Shown: positions 46,676 to 59,299, counted from the stretch's first letter. The stretch: 64,000 nucleotides of DNA from Platerodrilus igneus (GCA_036346225.1 JARFIW010000593.1:2241506-2305505), one strand, 5' to 3'. Notes: generated from the letters alone by a model not told the origin. Made by a program: numbers and translations.

Positions 46676-46714
<39 letters not shown>
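46511..46714 (+). mobile_element. SINE-B copy with a well-folded tRNA-like head
   Basis: A tRNA-like head (46511-46584) is followed by the SINE-B body (TTTTCAATTACTAGTTCGAT, GAAATGGTAATTT, TTTTCATTTCATCTTA) and an (AT)n tail at 46679-46714. The head reads as a cloverleaf: D stem GCTC/GAGC (46520-46536), anticodon stem TTGAT/ATCAA (46538-46554), T stem GCAGG/CCTGC (46560-46576) and a 7-bp acceptor stem with one mismatch. The anticodon loop CCGTCTA would give GTC. It lacks the universal U33 and has a pyrimidine at 37. The SINE body follows directly, so I do not call a tRNA gene. Confidence 0.8.
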
Positions 46715-46719
<5 letters not shown>

Positions 46720-46949
46720 TTTGAGAATGTCTGTATGTATAAATATGCATGAGACATTTTATTTGTATATATTTAAATTATTATTTAAGCTTTTTAATTT
46801 AAGTTATTGAGCAATAGCAAATTGTCTACATATGTAATTGAAATAGGAATTTAGTTTGCATGCATGATCAAAAGTTGTATGTTTCCTTTCGAAAGGTGGG
46901 ATGATAACTGCTAAGTTTTTAGACTTTTAATGTAATGTTGTTACAGAAC

Positions 46950-47030
46950 TATGTGTCATTGATAAAGACCCGCAATTAGGGTTGAAACGTTTGAAAATTT
47001 AAAATAAATGCTTTGAGTTTAGTGATTTTA
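46950..47030 (+). mobile_element. PLE-type tail fragment with hammerhead-like hairpin
   Basis: TTGATAA (46959-46965), one extra base, helix GACCC (46967-46971)/GGGTT (46979-46983), then GAAACGTT (46984-46991). The layout matches the PLE tail at 11300 and the fragment at 51357. No coding sequence is attached. The core differs from the hammerhead consensus at two positions, so cleavage is doubtful. Confidence 0.45.
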
Positions 47031-47083
47031 ATTGACCTAAAACCCAAGAAAAGTATATTTATATATTTATTTATATATATATT

Positions 47084-49430
47084 GCTGCGGAACCCTGTTG
47101 GAGCCCCACACATTCGCGATTATTTCTGTGAATTAACCACTGCTCAAACCCCTGTAAAAATTTGATAATCATTACCTAAAATAAATTTGAGTTCGAATTT
47201 ATTTGTCCCGCTCTGTTCTAGTTTTATACCCTCTGAAGATGCTTTCTATAAATGACGCCACACTGCCAGCTCTTGCACTGCTTGTTCGGGAAACACCACG
47301 GCTGCTCGTCTGCTCTGAAATTCATTACCACCCTTCTATTCAATGAAAGACTATCCGACTAACAAAAGTACATCCTATTTTATTATGACAAAATAAATTA
47401 AAACCACAAAAATCTTTGTCTTTATATACTTAATCCATATATCAAAGATTTAATGATCGTCCTCAATATTAAATAGCGCCATCTTAATACTACAATGATT
47501 TCCTGATTTGTCTATATTTATCTATGCTTATTTTAAGGTAGATGAGCCGAGCCTATCGCTGAACCTTACTTTACATTCCCCGGTCTAATATGAGCTCATA
47601 GTATAAACCTTTCTGTGCAAAATTTCAGCACAGAAAATTTCCAAAAGAAAGACCCGTTTACCTTGTACATATGCAAAAATATACACAAGTATTTTATATA
47701 CACCTATTTACATAACCATATTTTAAATACTTCCTTCTTAAAGGTAAATAGTTTAATTTTATTAATTCATCAAAATACACCCAAAATAACATTAATAGTT
47801 TAAACATCAATTAAGCACCACAAACTGTTTTTTTAAAAAAAATTCTTTTACCTGAAATGTTTCTCTACCATGAAGCCACCTCTAAAGCTGCTCTCTTTTA
47901 CCGACTGCTCGTCCAGAATCACTCCACGTTGCTGCATGCCCTCAGGAACAGCAATTACTCCTCCAAATCGCTTGGCATCCAAATTACGGTCCCTCCAAAC
48001 CCTCTGTACTGCCGCTACTGGTCCATGAACATCCACTTCTTCCGGCCAGTGTCCAACAAGCACCATCAACCAAACTATATAGAAGTCACTACTTACTGTT
48101 CATCCTGCTTCATGTTACAAAATCAATTTTATACAATTCACACCGATTTTAATGTTGCACCAACTTGTGCTTTTAATTACTTGTAATTTAAAATCTCGGA
48201 CTCACTAGTCGCGTATTGTAGTGATTTGAAGCCAGTTAGAAGATGATCAGAGAAAACAAAGAGAGAGTATTCCGCCTCCAGGTCGTTTATATAACCATAC
48301 TCCCTACCAACTTGCACGTTTCCCCTAACAAACCTTCCTCGAAAATTTTCACACCACTCTCAACAAACAAGCTTTTCCCCGTAATACCTATCCAACGGCT
48401 CACAATTTTCAAAATCATCGTACACAATAACACAACCGTCGTTCGATTCTGCTAATCTCGTCGTTAGCCTTCGACAATTCCCTGTAAATTCGACCGCCCC
48501 TTGCCAACCGTTTTCTAAAACTCAGAATTTTGTTGTACAAACAAGTATTTGACGCCAAAAAGCTCATTTAATTTTCTAATCGTTCTACTCTTCTCTGAAG
48601 CCCCTGTCCACCGCTATCACACCCGAACAACCAAAACACGCCTTTCATATGCGCGTACATACCATTATCCCACTTCCACTCGTATCACAATATGTTCTAC
48701 CCTTCATTTCTCACCCCACCTAACTTTCCTATGTCAGTTATATTTTTCTTGTATCCTTGTCAAAACCATGTTTTCTATCTCTTTGCCTTCTCCTTCTATA
48801 ACCATTTTGTTCATAGTCTTTTCACACTACTTTTCGTTACATCTTGAAAATCAATATCTTCTGCAAACACGCTGCATCTCTGTCTCGCTTATTACCTTTA
48901 AAAATGTCCTCGTCTTACAGACGTTTGAAAGTTACTACAACTGACCATATGATATCTTCCCTCTGTTTCCAACGTATGCCAAATATAGTCTTTCGCTTGA
49001 TTTTATCGATCTGTTTTTACATGTAACCGTCCGTTCCCTACTATAGACCTGTTGTTCATGTTAACGATTTTTACGTAGAAATCTTTAATTACTATATTCT
49101 CGACGTTTAAAAGCTTTACTGGAAGTTTTATTTTCTGCCCGTTCCTTCTTTGAAATCTATAACTGTTATAACTATATTATCCTACACTATTTTATACCCT
49201 CAAGGAATTCACCTTCCTTGCGTAAATTATCAATTTTTACACTACGCCTGACATGAAAAGCTTTTATACTAACACTATTTCTAAGCTTCAATATACTTGT
49301 TTACCTTGCCATCGTTCCTATTAGTAATTAATCATTATCCTAATTCTGAAATGAAGCACAAAAATTAAACCTACACTATTTTACATAGTATCATTCCTAT
49401 TCTATTGTATTGAAAAACGTTTTAAATTAG
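47084..49430 (-). repeat. R3 repeat copy 3
   Basis: Begins after a TA-rich run with ATTGCTGCGGAACC. Shared R3 landmarks are GAGCTCATAGTATAAACC (47591), GACCCGTTTACC (47651) and TTTTACCTGAAATG (47846). A minus-strand TATA-like box lies at 48286-48294. From about 48290 to 49350 the + strand is strikingly poor in G. The right end is taken at the next SINE-B. Open frames here (for example 48549-48944) look like by-products of that composition. Confidence 0.5.
48286..48294 (-). promoter_or_regulatory. TATA-like box in R3, minus strand
   Basis: TTATATAAA on the minus strand, followed leftwards by GGCGGAATA, parallels the arrangement at 32533 in another R3 copy. Confidence 0.35.
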
Positions 49431-49435
49431 GTAAT

Positions 49436-49895
49436 TAATTACACAAGGTAAGTTGATAAGTTGATAAATACTAACGTAGATGAAATAATAACTTAGACTT
49501 TTATGCAAAGCCTTAATGATCATTTCAAATTGAGCTAGTAATTGAAAGATGGAAAGTATAAGGTCCTGGACAGAACTTGAACCTGTATCTTAGGTTTTCC
49601 AGGCCCATGCGTTTTACAATTACGTCACCAGAACGGGTGACGATAACAGGAAAATTGACAAATCTAAATCATGTACTCAACCATCCATCAACCAACTTTC
49701 AATTACTTTTGGCATTTATGTCAATTATATCTGACAGTAATTTTGAGCGTCGCTTCCTGTTTATAACTGACATAAGTCAAAAACATGACACTGTCAGATA
49801 TGATTGACACAAATTCCAAACGTAATTGAAAGTTAAGTTGATGTATGGTTGTTTACGTGATTTAGATTTGTCAATTTTCCTATTGTCGTCATGCT
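49436..49895 (-). mobile_element. SINE-B foldback copy
   Basis: From TTACACAAGGTAAGTTGATA on the left, a minus SINE-B body and tRNA-like head run to about 49640. The SINE-B flanking segment then folds back on itself. 49640-49765 (GTGACGATAACAGG ... ATATCTGACAG) matches the reverse complement of 49790-49890 (CTGTCAGATATGATTG ... CCTATTGTCGTCAT). The unit thus contains an inverted repeat of about 100 bp. Confidence 0.65.
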
Positions 49896-51340
49896 AAAAT
49901 ACGAGAATTGAGGTAATTTAGCTTCTACCGTATTTACATTTTATTGAAAAGCGGCAAAATAATGTGTTTAGGTCAAGTAGAAAACTGATGATCACGTGGT
50001 GCAAGACCAGTTTTAATTTTCTGCGCAGGGTCATTTCGTCTTGAATAATCTCTCTACTGGAAAATGAATAAACTCTACACTTTTAAGAACCTACAATGCA
50101 CAAACAATTGGCGCTACGAAAATGACGATGTTAGCCTACCATCTAAATTAATTTCCCGAACTTAAGTATATGGAAATGCCGAAATGTTTGTATATTCCGC
50201 ACACCTATGCACCAACAATGCACAAAGAACGAACGTACACCAAGTTGATATTCTTTTAGGTCAGAGGTATGAAAAATGGGAAGAAATTTAGTTCGACATT
50301 CATCTTAACAGATAAACTACCCTCAAAAACCGTTTCAAATAATAGTGCTTTTGTTAATAAAAAATAACTAGGTATCTCATTTACGTAAATGGCGACACGG
50401 GGCAACAAAGAAAATTATCCAGGGAGATCTATACTTCAAGTATCTACGAGGATAATATTCAAAAATGTATGATGTAGATCTTACTTTACATCGTTGCAAA
50501 TTATTAATAACACACCACGATTTGTACCTCGGTTGAAGATTTATTTTGCATTTACTAAAGTCGCAACGTTATATATCTTTTAAACCATTTTGCATTTACG
50601 AAATTAAGTTTTAAGTTGTTACTGACATCGTTACCAAACGCCCACCCACATCGCAAGACTATCATCAATTAATAAAATTAGTCACGCGTACACTATTAAA
50701 TTACTCCTTTATCATATGTTGTATCATAAAATCGTGATAAGTTATTATGAATTAGAGCTTTAGCAAATTTATATGTTGTAAATTGTATGTTATAAACCCT
50801 AAAGTGGGTAAGATAAGTTTTAAAGTTGTGGTTTAATGAAATAATTATGTAGAAGAACATCTTGGACAATCTAAAAAAAAACTGAACAAAAGTAGGATTT
50901 ATTCCTTGCTGTTTTACACATGTTGAAGATCAGCAACTCTCAAAACCCTATTCTACATAATTATAACTAGCGCTATTTACACTGTTAAAATTAGCTCTCC
51001 AACACCCAATTTTCTTCCTACAAACAAGTTATTCGTGGTTATTTTAAGATTACTTACATCAAATCTATATTCGGAATTGTCAAATTATGTCCTTGAACGC
51101 TTAGGGGGCACTTTTTATTGGTCTGCCTTAACACATAAAATATTGGACAAAATACTTGTACGATAGCATACTACTGACCTCATGCAAAATCCACTTCAAA
51201 GTAGGCGTGGGAACTAGATGGTTTATCTAAATAAAAGATTGTTTTTATATTTTGATGTAGTGCATTTCAGTACGCTTTGGACTAATGACAAAACATATTT
51301 GTAAAGTGTTTCCAAGTGGTTTTGTCATAAACGTCAAACT
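49896..51340. other. AT-rich DNA, nothing recognised
   Basis: No convincing gene or shared repeat. Confidence 0.35.
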
Positions 51341-51344
51341 TGAA

Positions 51345-51440
51345 GTTTTTATTATTTTGACAACGATCCTAGGTCATGGATCGAAACGTAAATAAAGATC
51401 ATTTTAAAAACTATGAGTGGTTTAATTCCCAAAGAAGCTT
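51345..51440 (+). mobile_element. PLE-type tail fragment (same family as the 13.4-kb hairpin)
   Basis: Stem I TTATT (51352-51356)/AATAA (51391-51395), TTGACAA (51357-51363), one extra C, helix GATCC (51365-51369)/GGATC (51378-51382), GAAACGTA (51383-51390). The tail that follows (AAAAACTATGAGTGGTTTAA) matches the arms of the insertion at 13352-13532. An 82-codon open frame starting in the hairpin (51376-51624) is probably fortuitous. Confidence 0.55.
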
Positions 51441-52770
51441 AAGAATAATCCAGCCACTTTCGCGTGACAAGAATTCCAAGAAGGTAATAAAAGTAAATTC
51501 TTTATTGAGGCATTTTTATTGTTATAGTACCCTAAACTATACTAAACAGATGTTAAGATTGAGAGTAGCTTGTAAAATTTATGAGAGGATTGACCAGAAA
51601 CCTATACTTGTTGATTCAGCTTGAGTTTTAAGTTTAAACCTTTTATAGATTGCTGCAATGGGTTTCTCTAGGGGTATTTTAAATAAAAAAACAATTTTCA
51701 AAGCATGAACGAACAAACGATCTGAGGTTCCGTGCTGTGATACTGGGGGGAATAACAATCAAAAGTGTACATGCCAGATTACGCGTTGAAATTACATTGA
51801 AAACAAAGGAGCTTTTTTATTGAGTACCGTAAAATGAGACGAATAACAACAAAACTTCATAAAATAAGACAACACGTATCTTGAAACTAAATATTACTCT
51901 AGAGATATTATTTAATTGTGCCAGTTGGGTAACATGATAATGCGTTAGGAAATCAAAGGGGGTGTTTCGGTATCACTGCTATTAAAATCCAACATTATTT
52001 AACATCCACAAAACTCTTGCGGAAAGTGCAAATTTAATATCAGTATAAATCTTACGGTTAATCTTTTTCAATTCCCCATACGCCTATCTGTCGGCATGCT
52101 ATAATAACATTTTTTTTTCTTTCAGTGATTGTGAAAAGTAATTATTTAATTTGTAATCTATGAAGTGAGTAGAAACATCATATTTTGCGTTTCTATTCAC
52201 CCCATAAATATCAATAGTGTTTTTATCTATATCATTTCCATAAAGTAAGAAATGTTTTACTTAAAGTTCAGTTGGAGAAGGATAGTATGCAAATTTCATT
52301 GAACGACAAGAAAAACGTACCCAAGTTCGAAAACAACAACTGTAGCCTTGACCGGGTGCATTGTTTTCAAACTCGTCATAAAGAATATTGTAATAAGGAT
52401 TGTGACAGTATTAACAGCTCAAGGCCTGCCGTAACTCCTGATATTGTCAAAAATTATTATCTGAACATTGAACGAAGGCATGAGAAGAACACATCATCAA
52501 TTATGAGACTAATTTGTGTGAAAATCTGAGGAAACGTAAATTAAATTCAAACGTGAATGCAAATACCAAGAAAGAATACTAATTGAGGAAAGCATTAAAG
52601 TGACAGAGTTGGGAGTTGGGAGTTAGGTGAACTGACTAAATTCGCGCCTACATAAATTTAAATCAGTGCTTCAAGTAATCCAACTGCAAAAGAATCAGAA
52701 TCTAAAGAAACTTGTAAAATTCGGAATCTTAAATATACAAATTGACATCTACCTCAGTAGAGAAATTGGT
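51441..52770. other. Nothing recognised
   Basis: One 85-codon frame at 52272-52529 (+) contains several Cys and His residues but no motif I can name. Confidence 0.3.
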
Positions 52771-52774
52771 TCCC

Positions 52775-52985
52775 TTTAAAACCATCACCACCACACTACA
52801 CTATCTTCCACACCGCCTCTGCCACAACAACCCTCCTCCATTACACTCCACAGCACCACCTTCTACAACCATCCTCCACAACCCTTCAATTTCCAACACC
52901 GCCACCTTCCGCACTCCTCTACCTTTTCCTTCACCTACTTCAATTATCTAACCCATAACTTCACGTCCACCACAACTGTCACTTT
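52775..52985. repeat. G-poor CCA/CTT-rich stretch
   Basis: The + strand is almost free of G over about 200 bp and is dominated by CCA, CCT and ACA words. It looks like a decayed trinucleotide-type simple repeat. A 69-codon Pro/Thr-rich frame across it follows from that composition. Confidence 0.7.
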
Positions 52986-53955
52986 TAATTACAACACAGC
53001 TGTCAATTTGGTAACTGTTATTTTGATCACGTTATTTTTTCCACGCCATGTTGGTGCAATTTATCGACTGGCTTCGTATATTTTTCACAAACTACTTAAT
53101 TTCAACCTTTAATATCACTAGAATTGTCAACTTAAACCTAAGAATAAATACAATACAAAAATTTATTAAACATGATATGACCAAGTTTTTATATGGTTGT
53201 ACTAACATCCACTGCAATATCTGGAATCAGGTAAATTGGGATACACAATCTTCTATATATTAAATGAGGTGGGATATAATTATTTTTAGCGCTGTCAGGT
53301 AATTTGCATTGGCTTGCCCGACTGTCACTTTCCAATAAAATTGTATCTTTTTTCTCCTGTTAATTTTATATGTCCGCCTATAGTAAAATTTTGGAAAGCA
53401 TCAGCAGTTTAGATCTTTCAAATTAAATAAAATTTAAATACATTGTTCCTGTATGCCTTGGAGGAGGGCAATAAGAGCTACATACTATACATTTGAAGAA
53501 AACATGTTGGTAATGCGTGATGGCAGTAGCATAACTACTTTCAAATACATATAAATATTTTTAAAATCTACGATACAATTCCTGGTAGAAGAAGCTCGTC
53601 TGTATCTCAAATTTCTCTAGTCGCTCTAAATCACCTGCGTATTTTCTAATTAATCAAACAACACCCTATGCATCTGAAAACATCTTCTGGTGGTAAACCT
53701 TGCACAAGCGTACAGTGCTATTTCAATTGTTGTTCTCGTAAAATTCTCCATACGCGTGTAGAAGAAATATTGAAAAGCTTTGATAATCTTTTAGTTTTAG
53801 TGGTGAGAGACAAGCTTTTCAAATCAACCATGCATTGGTATCGTTTCCTGTCAACGTTGATTTACTGTGGTGCTATGTTTCTCGTTTCCTTCAATCGCCA
53901 TTCAATAAGAGCATATGTTTTTCGGTTTGCCATTATTCGATTACGGCACCTTTCA
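52986..53955. other. Nothing recognised
   Basis: AT-rich DNA. A 117-codon + frame (53668-54021) runs into the GT microsatellite and is not recognisable. Confidence 0.3.
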
Positions 53956-53958
53956 AAA

Positions 53959-53992
<34 letters not shown>

Positions 53993-54760
53993 CATGCATG
54001 CGTGCGTGCGTGGGTGCGTGAGTGCGTGAATTACTGCAAAGTTTTAATTTTAATGAAAGAATATATGAAACTTGAATGGACTTCATGGTAAATTTTAAAC
54101 GATTTGGACAATCTTGGTATGTTGATTAGAAATGCAATTTTGATGTTTAATGGTATTTAATAAGAAAGTTTAACAATATGGAAAAGAACGGCAAGCATAA
54201 TTTATAAAGTAAAACAAAAATCATTGTTTTAAAAATTTAAAAGGAAATTTATATTAGTTAGTTAAGTTAAGATATGTAAAATTTTGCGTGAGAGTGGATA
54301 AGTTCGGTAAGTTTTCTTATTATATAAAAGAAAAACCTATCAAACACAACTGATCAGATACGTTTAAATCAGATTTTAAGGGAAGGTTATTATAAATATT
54401 CGGCTTATTTCATAAAATTTTATTCATACTAAAATTTAGATAGGGAATGATTTGTGAATAAAAATCCTAATTAGAGAAAGTTTTGGACTCTATTTAGTGT
54501 AAGCGAGTGATTATCCAGTGGTTATTATTTTTTTTTATCTTAGACGTATGATATGGTTCGAAAGAAAAAGCTGTTTGGGCAATATTAGAATCTATTTTTA
54601 AATTTTAATATGAGAGTAATTTTTATATAACGTTGTTTGTTAAAAAAAAGCTATTGTGGATGTAGCAATTGTTATTTGAAAGATTGTTTGTTAAAGATTT
54701 CATGTCATTAAGAGTTTGATCATTTAAACTGACCTAACAAAAATAATTAGGGCAACACTT
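53956..54760 (+). repeat. R2 repeat copy, second half, behind (GT)n
   Basis: (GT)n with CGTG variants (53958-54027) precedes DNA similar to 22.5-22.74 and 60.4-61.02 kb: GGCAAGCATAATTTATAAAG, AACTGATCAGATACGTTTAA, and near the end AAATAATTAGGGCAACACTT (54737). The first half of R2 is missing. Confidence 0.5.
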
Positions 54761-54774
54761 TTACCACAATCAAC

Positions 54775-55560
54775 CACAGCGCCACATGTGTGTGTGCGTG
54801 TGTGTGTGTGTGTGCGCGCGTGTGCGTGCGTGTGCGTGTGCGCGCGGGCGCGTGCGTGTATGTGAGTGTGTGTGCGCGCGAGCGCGCGCGTGTGTCTATA
54901 TAGTGATGTGATGGGATCCTGCAAAGGTCATTGAGCGTCATTCCGTAAACATACAACACTGCAAACCTGAGGAAATAAAGAAATTTTTGTAAATACTCGT
55001 GTTCAGAGTAGAAACGCTAAGTATTTGTAGAACACCCTGTCTATTATACTCTAAATGCAAAAACGCCGTGACTTACAAGCCTCATTCATGTTACATAACT
55101 TAATAGTATCTTTAAATAAAAATAGAGAAAAGTATGTAAGTAAAAATCCGCGAGTTTATGGAAATTCGCAATAAATTAAAAGCATGCCTGTTACTTCTTC
55201 AAACAAAATGTGTTTATGGTTTCATCCGTAATAATAGTATTGACTTTAAAACAAATTAACAATTTGCTCTGGAATTTACGAGAAATTTATATTTAAAAAG
55301 ATTCCTTATCTGTGTGGGATTGTCAATTGCCGTGTAAGAACTAGTATCATTTAACATTTAACTGGTTACTTTACGCTTTTCATAAGCAAACATTCAATTC
55401 TAATTGCGTACAATCAAAACATCGAAATTATCGCTGAAAAGTATTTTCTTATGTAAGCAAGTGTACTAAACATATTAAAAATAAAATCCCCTCAAATACT
55501 ACGTTTGCTTGAAATCGCATCAACATAATGAATGCACCCCGGCATTTTATTAAAAGCAAT
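54775..55560 (+). repeat. R2 repeat copy, first half, behind (GT/CG)n
   Basis: A (GT)(CG) tract (54786-54898) leads to GTGATGTGATGGGATCC, AAAGGTCATTGAGC, CCGTAAACATACAACACTGC and AAATAAAGAAATTTTTGTAA. The same order is seen from 59796. Confidence 0.55.
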
Positions 55561-56654
55561 TTTCAAAGGTGTTCTGCACCTTTAGTTCAGTTTCAAATGA
55601 GATCAGTTGATATAATACAAACATTTGCAGTAAAACAGCACATAAATAGAAAGATTATATGCTGAATAACAGTTTGACAAAATAGAAATTTAAATGTTAC
55701 TAATATGGTTCTGAGCTCAAAATTAATGTATACCTGATACAGTAACTTTCCAAATATATAAAAGGCAACTAGAGTATAAATAAAATGTTTATGAATAAAT
55801 TTAATCTTCAGTGTTCTCAATAGCTACTAGATATTTTAACAAATAAGTGTTTACCTGAATTTTGTAGAATATTATACACAAACTGTGTAATTTAGATTGT
55901 AACGTAAAATACAGTTCAGCAACTTATCGAAATGGACGTCATCTAATAACAAAAACTTCTTAGGATTTTCAGATAAATTGTCATCAGGTTACCTGAAATC
56001 TACGTATACCATTAATTTTATTGAACTGCTATAAACCTGCTTGTTTCCTGATATGATGTAATTCCAAATACAGGTTTAGAGAAAGAAATTCTGTTTCATT
56101 AACAAGAATTTATGTAGATTGAATACTACATATTAACACTATCGTGAATATAAATCTTTTCGTATAATAACTTTATGCGTGTGTTTAGAAATTAAGAGTA
56201 TTAAGAAAATAGTTCATCTGGTCAAAAGCACTTTATCTGGTTCGTTCCACTAAGCGTTTCTTGATGAAGAAACCAGTACAACGAAAAACTTCCAAAATCA
56301 ATTCTAACTGTGCCGTCTAATTCAATATAAGAAAAACCATAACAGACGAAACAAAGCTTATGATTCAAAATTAAAAACGCCATCAGTTTTTGTTCGGAAT
56401 GAAAAAATATCGATTCCTTCAACAAGTATTTAAATTCATATAGTTATAATGTTTACATATGATAAGATCTTGAAAGCGAAATAACAGAATTACATTAACT
56501 TCATTTGTTAACATCTCGTCTCCAAATAAACTAGATAATAATTTAGTTTCACTCATTTGACACACTTTGCGTACCGCGTTAGAGATTTCCGGGACCGTAG
56601 TGATAAGTATGTTATGTATATATGTATGTTATATGCATATATGTATATTTATGC

Positions 56655-56660
<6 letters not shown>
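55561..56660. other. AT-rich DNA, nothing recognised
   Basis: No supported feature. A hairpin GTTTCTTGATGAAGAAAC near 56257 was considered and rejected as a hammerhead. Confidence 0.35.
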
Positions 56661-56701
<41 letters not shown>

Positions 56702-57010
56702 CAAATCTAAATCGTGTACACAGCCATATATCAACCTAACTATCAATTACGTGTGGCATTTTTGTCAATCATATCTGACATTGTCAGTTATAGACAGGAA
56801 GCAACGCTAAAAATTACGGCTATAAGCCAAGTATTAAATATATAAATATTTTAGGTAGCTTTTTACACAAGGTAAGTTGATAAATACGTATTACAATGAT
56901 GAAATAATAACTTAGTCCTAAAAAGACTAAGATACAGGTTCAATTCCTGTCCAAGACATTATATTTTCCATTTTTCAATTACTAACTCGATTTGAAACGA
57001 TCATGTGGGA
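56661..57010. mobile_element. (AT)n and rearranged SINE-B
   Basis: (AT)n (56661-56697) is followed by the SINE-B flanking segment in minus orientation, up to CACAAGGTAAGTTGATAAAT (56870-56889) and GATGAAATAATAACTTAG. Then comes a + SINE-B starting within the tRNA-like head (ACAGGTTCAATTCCTGTCC) and continuing into the body to about 57005. The junction again brings opposite orientations together. Confidence 0.6.
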
Positions 57011-58192
57011 TCGCTAAACCAATCAGATACTTTGTTGTGAGCTGAAACATTATTATTGACGAGGCGCTACGTGATTTATAGTAAGTCGAATATTCTTATA
57101 AAATATAAAATTTCCTGAACGATGTTGTTGTCAATCTGTATCAGAGGTTAGATATAAAAAAGTAATTTTAAAACTGATTATTAAAGTATTCGCAATTATT
57201 ATAAAGTTTATGCAGTTGATTTTTGCCATTGAAAAAACCGTACATGTATTTATTTGCTAAATTAGTATAAGTAATAGGGTATTATTTTTAGAGCTTTCAA
57301 TTCAATTTTTATTGGCATTCAATTGTAGTTTATTCCAATTCAATTAAATTTAATTCAATTCGATTCCCTGGTTAGCTTTCTCTACTTAATGTTAGTGAAA
57401 GTCTCGTATATTTGAATTCAAGTTAAAACAATCTCGACATTAATCAAGTTCGATAGTAATACACAAGCGGAGGAGCCCCTTATCGATAGAGCATTAATAG
57501 TTGGATTGTAGGGAGTTTTGGAAGGGCTGATAACTCTGGAGTTATTTAAAAGCACCAATAAATAAAGGTTAGAATAGTTCTTAAGATTTATGATTATAGG
57601 AGACTATGATAATATTTAAATCTGTAATTTGTATAATGTTTTGTAATTTGATAATTTTATTGTAGGAAGTGGTAACTTTTAGGTTTACTCAATTAGAATA
57701 CTCACGATTTTCATTTACGATAATCATATTTTGTACAACAAAGCGTAATTTACATGTATTGGGAAGAAGAAGTATATTTTTAAAAAAGTAAAACCGGTGG
57801 TGTGAGTATACTCAAACGCTTAAGTACAACATAAAAATTATTCTTGGTATATTGAAACTTCGATTTTTTTAATTTGATTTAATACTGTAAAAAATTTTCT
57901 TTCTCCTACATTTTATCATATTATTTATGAATATTTGTACTTTAGAATATTATAAAAGTTTAATACCTCAATCTGTTAGAGCTGCAAAGTTTTTGTTTAT
58001 GTTCTTCCATTTGAGATAGTAGAGGAAGTAAATTCTTGAATTTTTAATTAATTTTTATAATTATAGTTCAAGTTTTAATTTTTATGATTAAGGTTTTAAA
58101 CCACAACGTAAACAATAAATGTAGATGGATTTTTAATATTTACGTATTCAATTGAAGAAAAAATTAAAAAAAAAAAATTAAACCGTTTTGAC

Positions 58193-58194
<2 letters not shown>
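57011..58194. other. AT-rich DNA, nothing recognised
   Basis: At 57290-57365 words such as TTCAATT and CAATTC recur, giving a weak local simple repeat. Nothing else was recognised. Confidence 0.35.

Positions 58195-58232
<38 letters not shown>
58195..58232. repeat. (AT)n microsatellite
   Basis: About 38 bp of pure TA/AT dinucleotides. Confidence 0.95.
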
Positions 58233-58236
<4 letters not shown>

Positions 58237-59299
58237 TTTTGCAATTCCAAAGATTTTGTAACCTAAATTAACTAAAGCAATCTCAAGCTTGAGAAACAAT
58301 AAAGAAAAAGAGAATCACACTTACATGACAATTTCAAGGCAAATAGAGTACACTTCTAGGCTGAAGTAAAAAAATTCACGATGCCTAAAATAACAATTCT
58401 GTAGCAAGCAAATATGGCAACAAATAATTGAAGCTAATGGAATATTGGCCACCAATGTATGTTGAAAAACATTATACACTTCCACTGGTGCAGATGTTAA
58501 ATATGAAATTTAAGTTACCATATCTTGACTGATCGTTTTCAGAGATAGAAAAGTAGCTATTAAACAGAAACGAATAGTTCTAATATATCTTTATTATGAG
58601 TCATTTCAACATTCAGCAGATATGCAAAGCAAATCTCTGCTGAGCAGACTGATTTGGTAATCATAAGCAACACAAAATAATGTTCAATGTATGTATAAAT
58701 GTAAGCTTGTAAGAGTGTAGGCTTGTAAGAATGTATGCGTGCATGCTGCGTATGTGCGTGTGTAAGCTGCCCAGGGGGAGCTATAAATAATGACCACAAA
58801 TCAACAGAAGCAAAATGTGATTTAAGGGTAATGAAAATAATAAGTAGGGGTTCCTCTAATAAGATATAGATAAACTAAATGACACCAAAATCAGAACGGC
58901 TTGTAAAAATAGAAAAGATAGTAAAGTAGTTCAAGTTGACAACAATACAGATGAAAACTGAGAGTTCTTTAAGAAAGTGGTATTAGGAAAAGCACACAGT
59001 ATATATAGGTATTAAAAAGTATGTAGCGAGAATAAACGCAGAAAAAATTATATTTAATAGAAGAAAAAGGAAAACAAAAGTGTTGCCACTGAGAAATGTA
59101 GTAAAAATATAGGAAACTCAATAATATATACAATGTGCAGGCCAAACAGCAATGGATACAAAGTAGCTGCGATGATATTCAATCAATACAAGCAGTGAGT
59201 AATGGCAGACTAGAATAACTCATCAAAAACATATGATCTATGACAGAGTTAGTAATAGAAATAAAGTAATAAACAATAAACCATGCAGAACATCAGTGG
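58233..59299. other. Mostly unassigned; right part may be old LINE
   Basis: No clear feature. From about 58.85 kb the + strand becomes A-rich, like the degraded LINE coding trace that follows, but no motif could be read before 59.3 kb. Confidence 0.25.

Noticed and set aside
48549..48944. 131-codon frame
   Set aside because: It lies in the G-poor R3 stretch, where stop codons are underrepresented in one frame. No domain is recognisable.
51376..51624. 82-codon frame starting MDRNVNKDHF
   Set aside because: It begins inside the PLE-tail hairpin shared with 13.4 kb, so its start is repeat sequence. The remainder is unrecognised.
53668..54021. 117-codon frame ending in CVCVCV-type residues
   Set aside because: Its end is the translated GT microsatellite and its beginning has no recognisable similarity.
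56250..56300. Hammerhead-like word CTTGATGA followed by GAAA runs
   Set aside because: The local fold is a simple palindrome (GTTTCTTGATGAAGAAAC). No second helix or cleavage-site arrangement could be formed.
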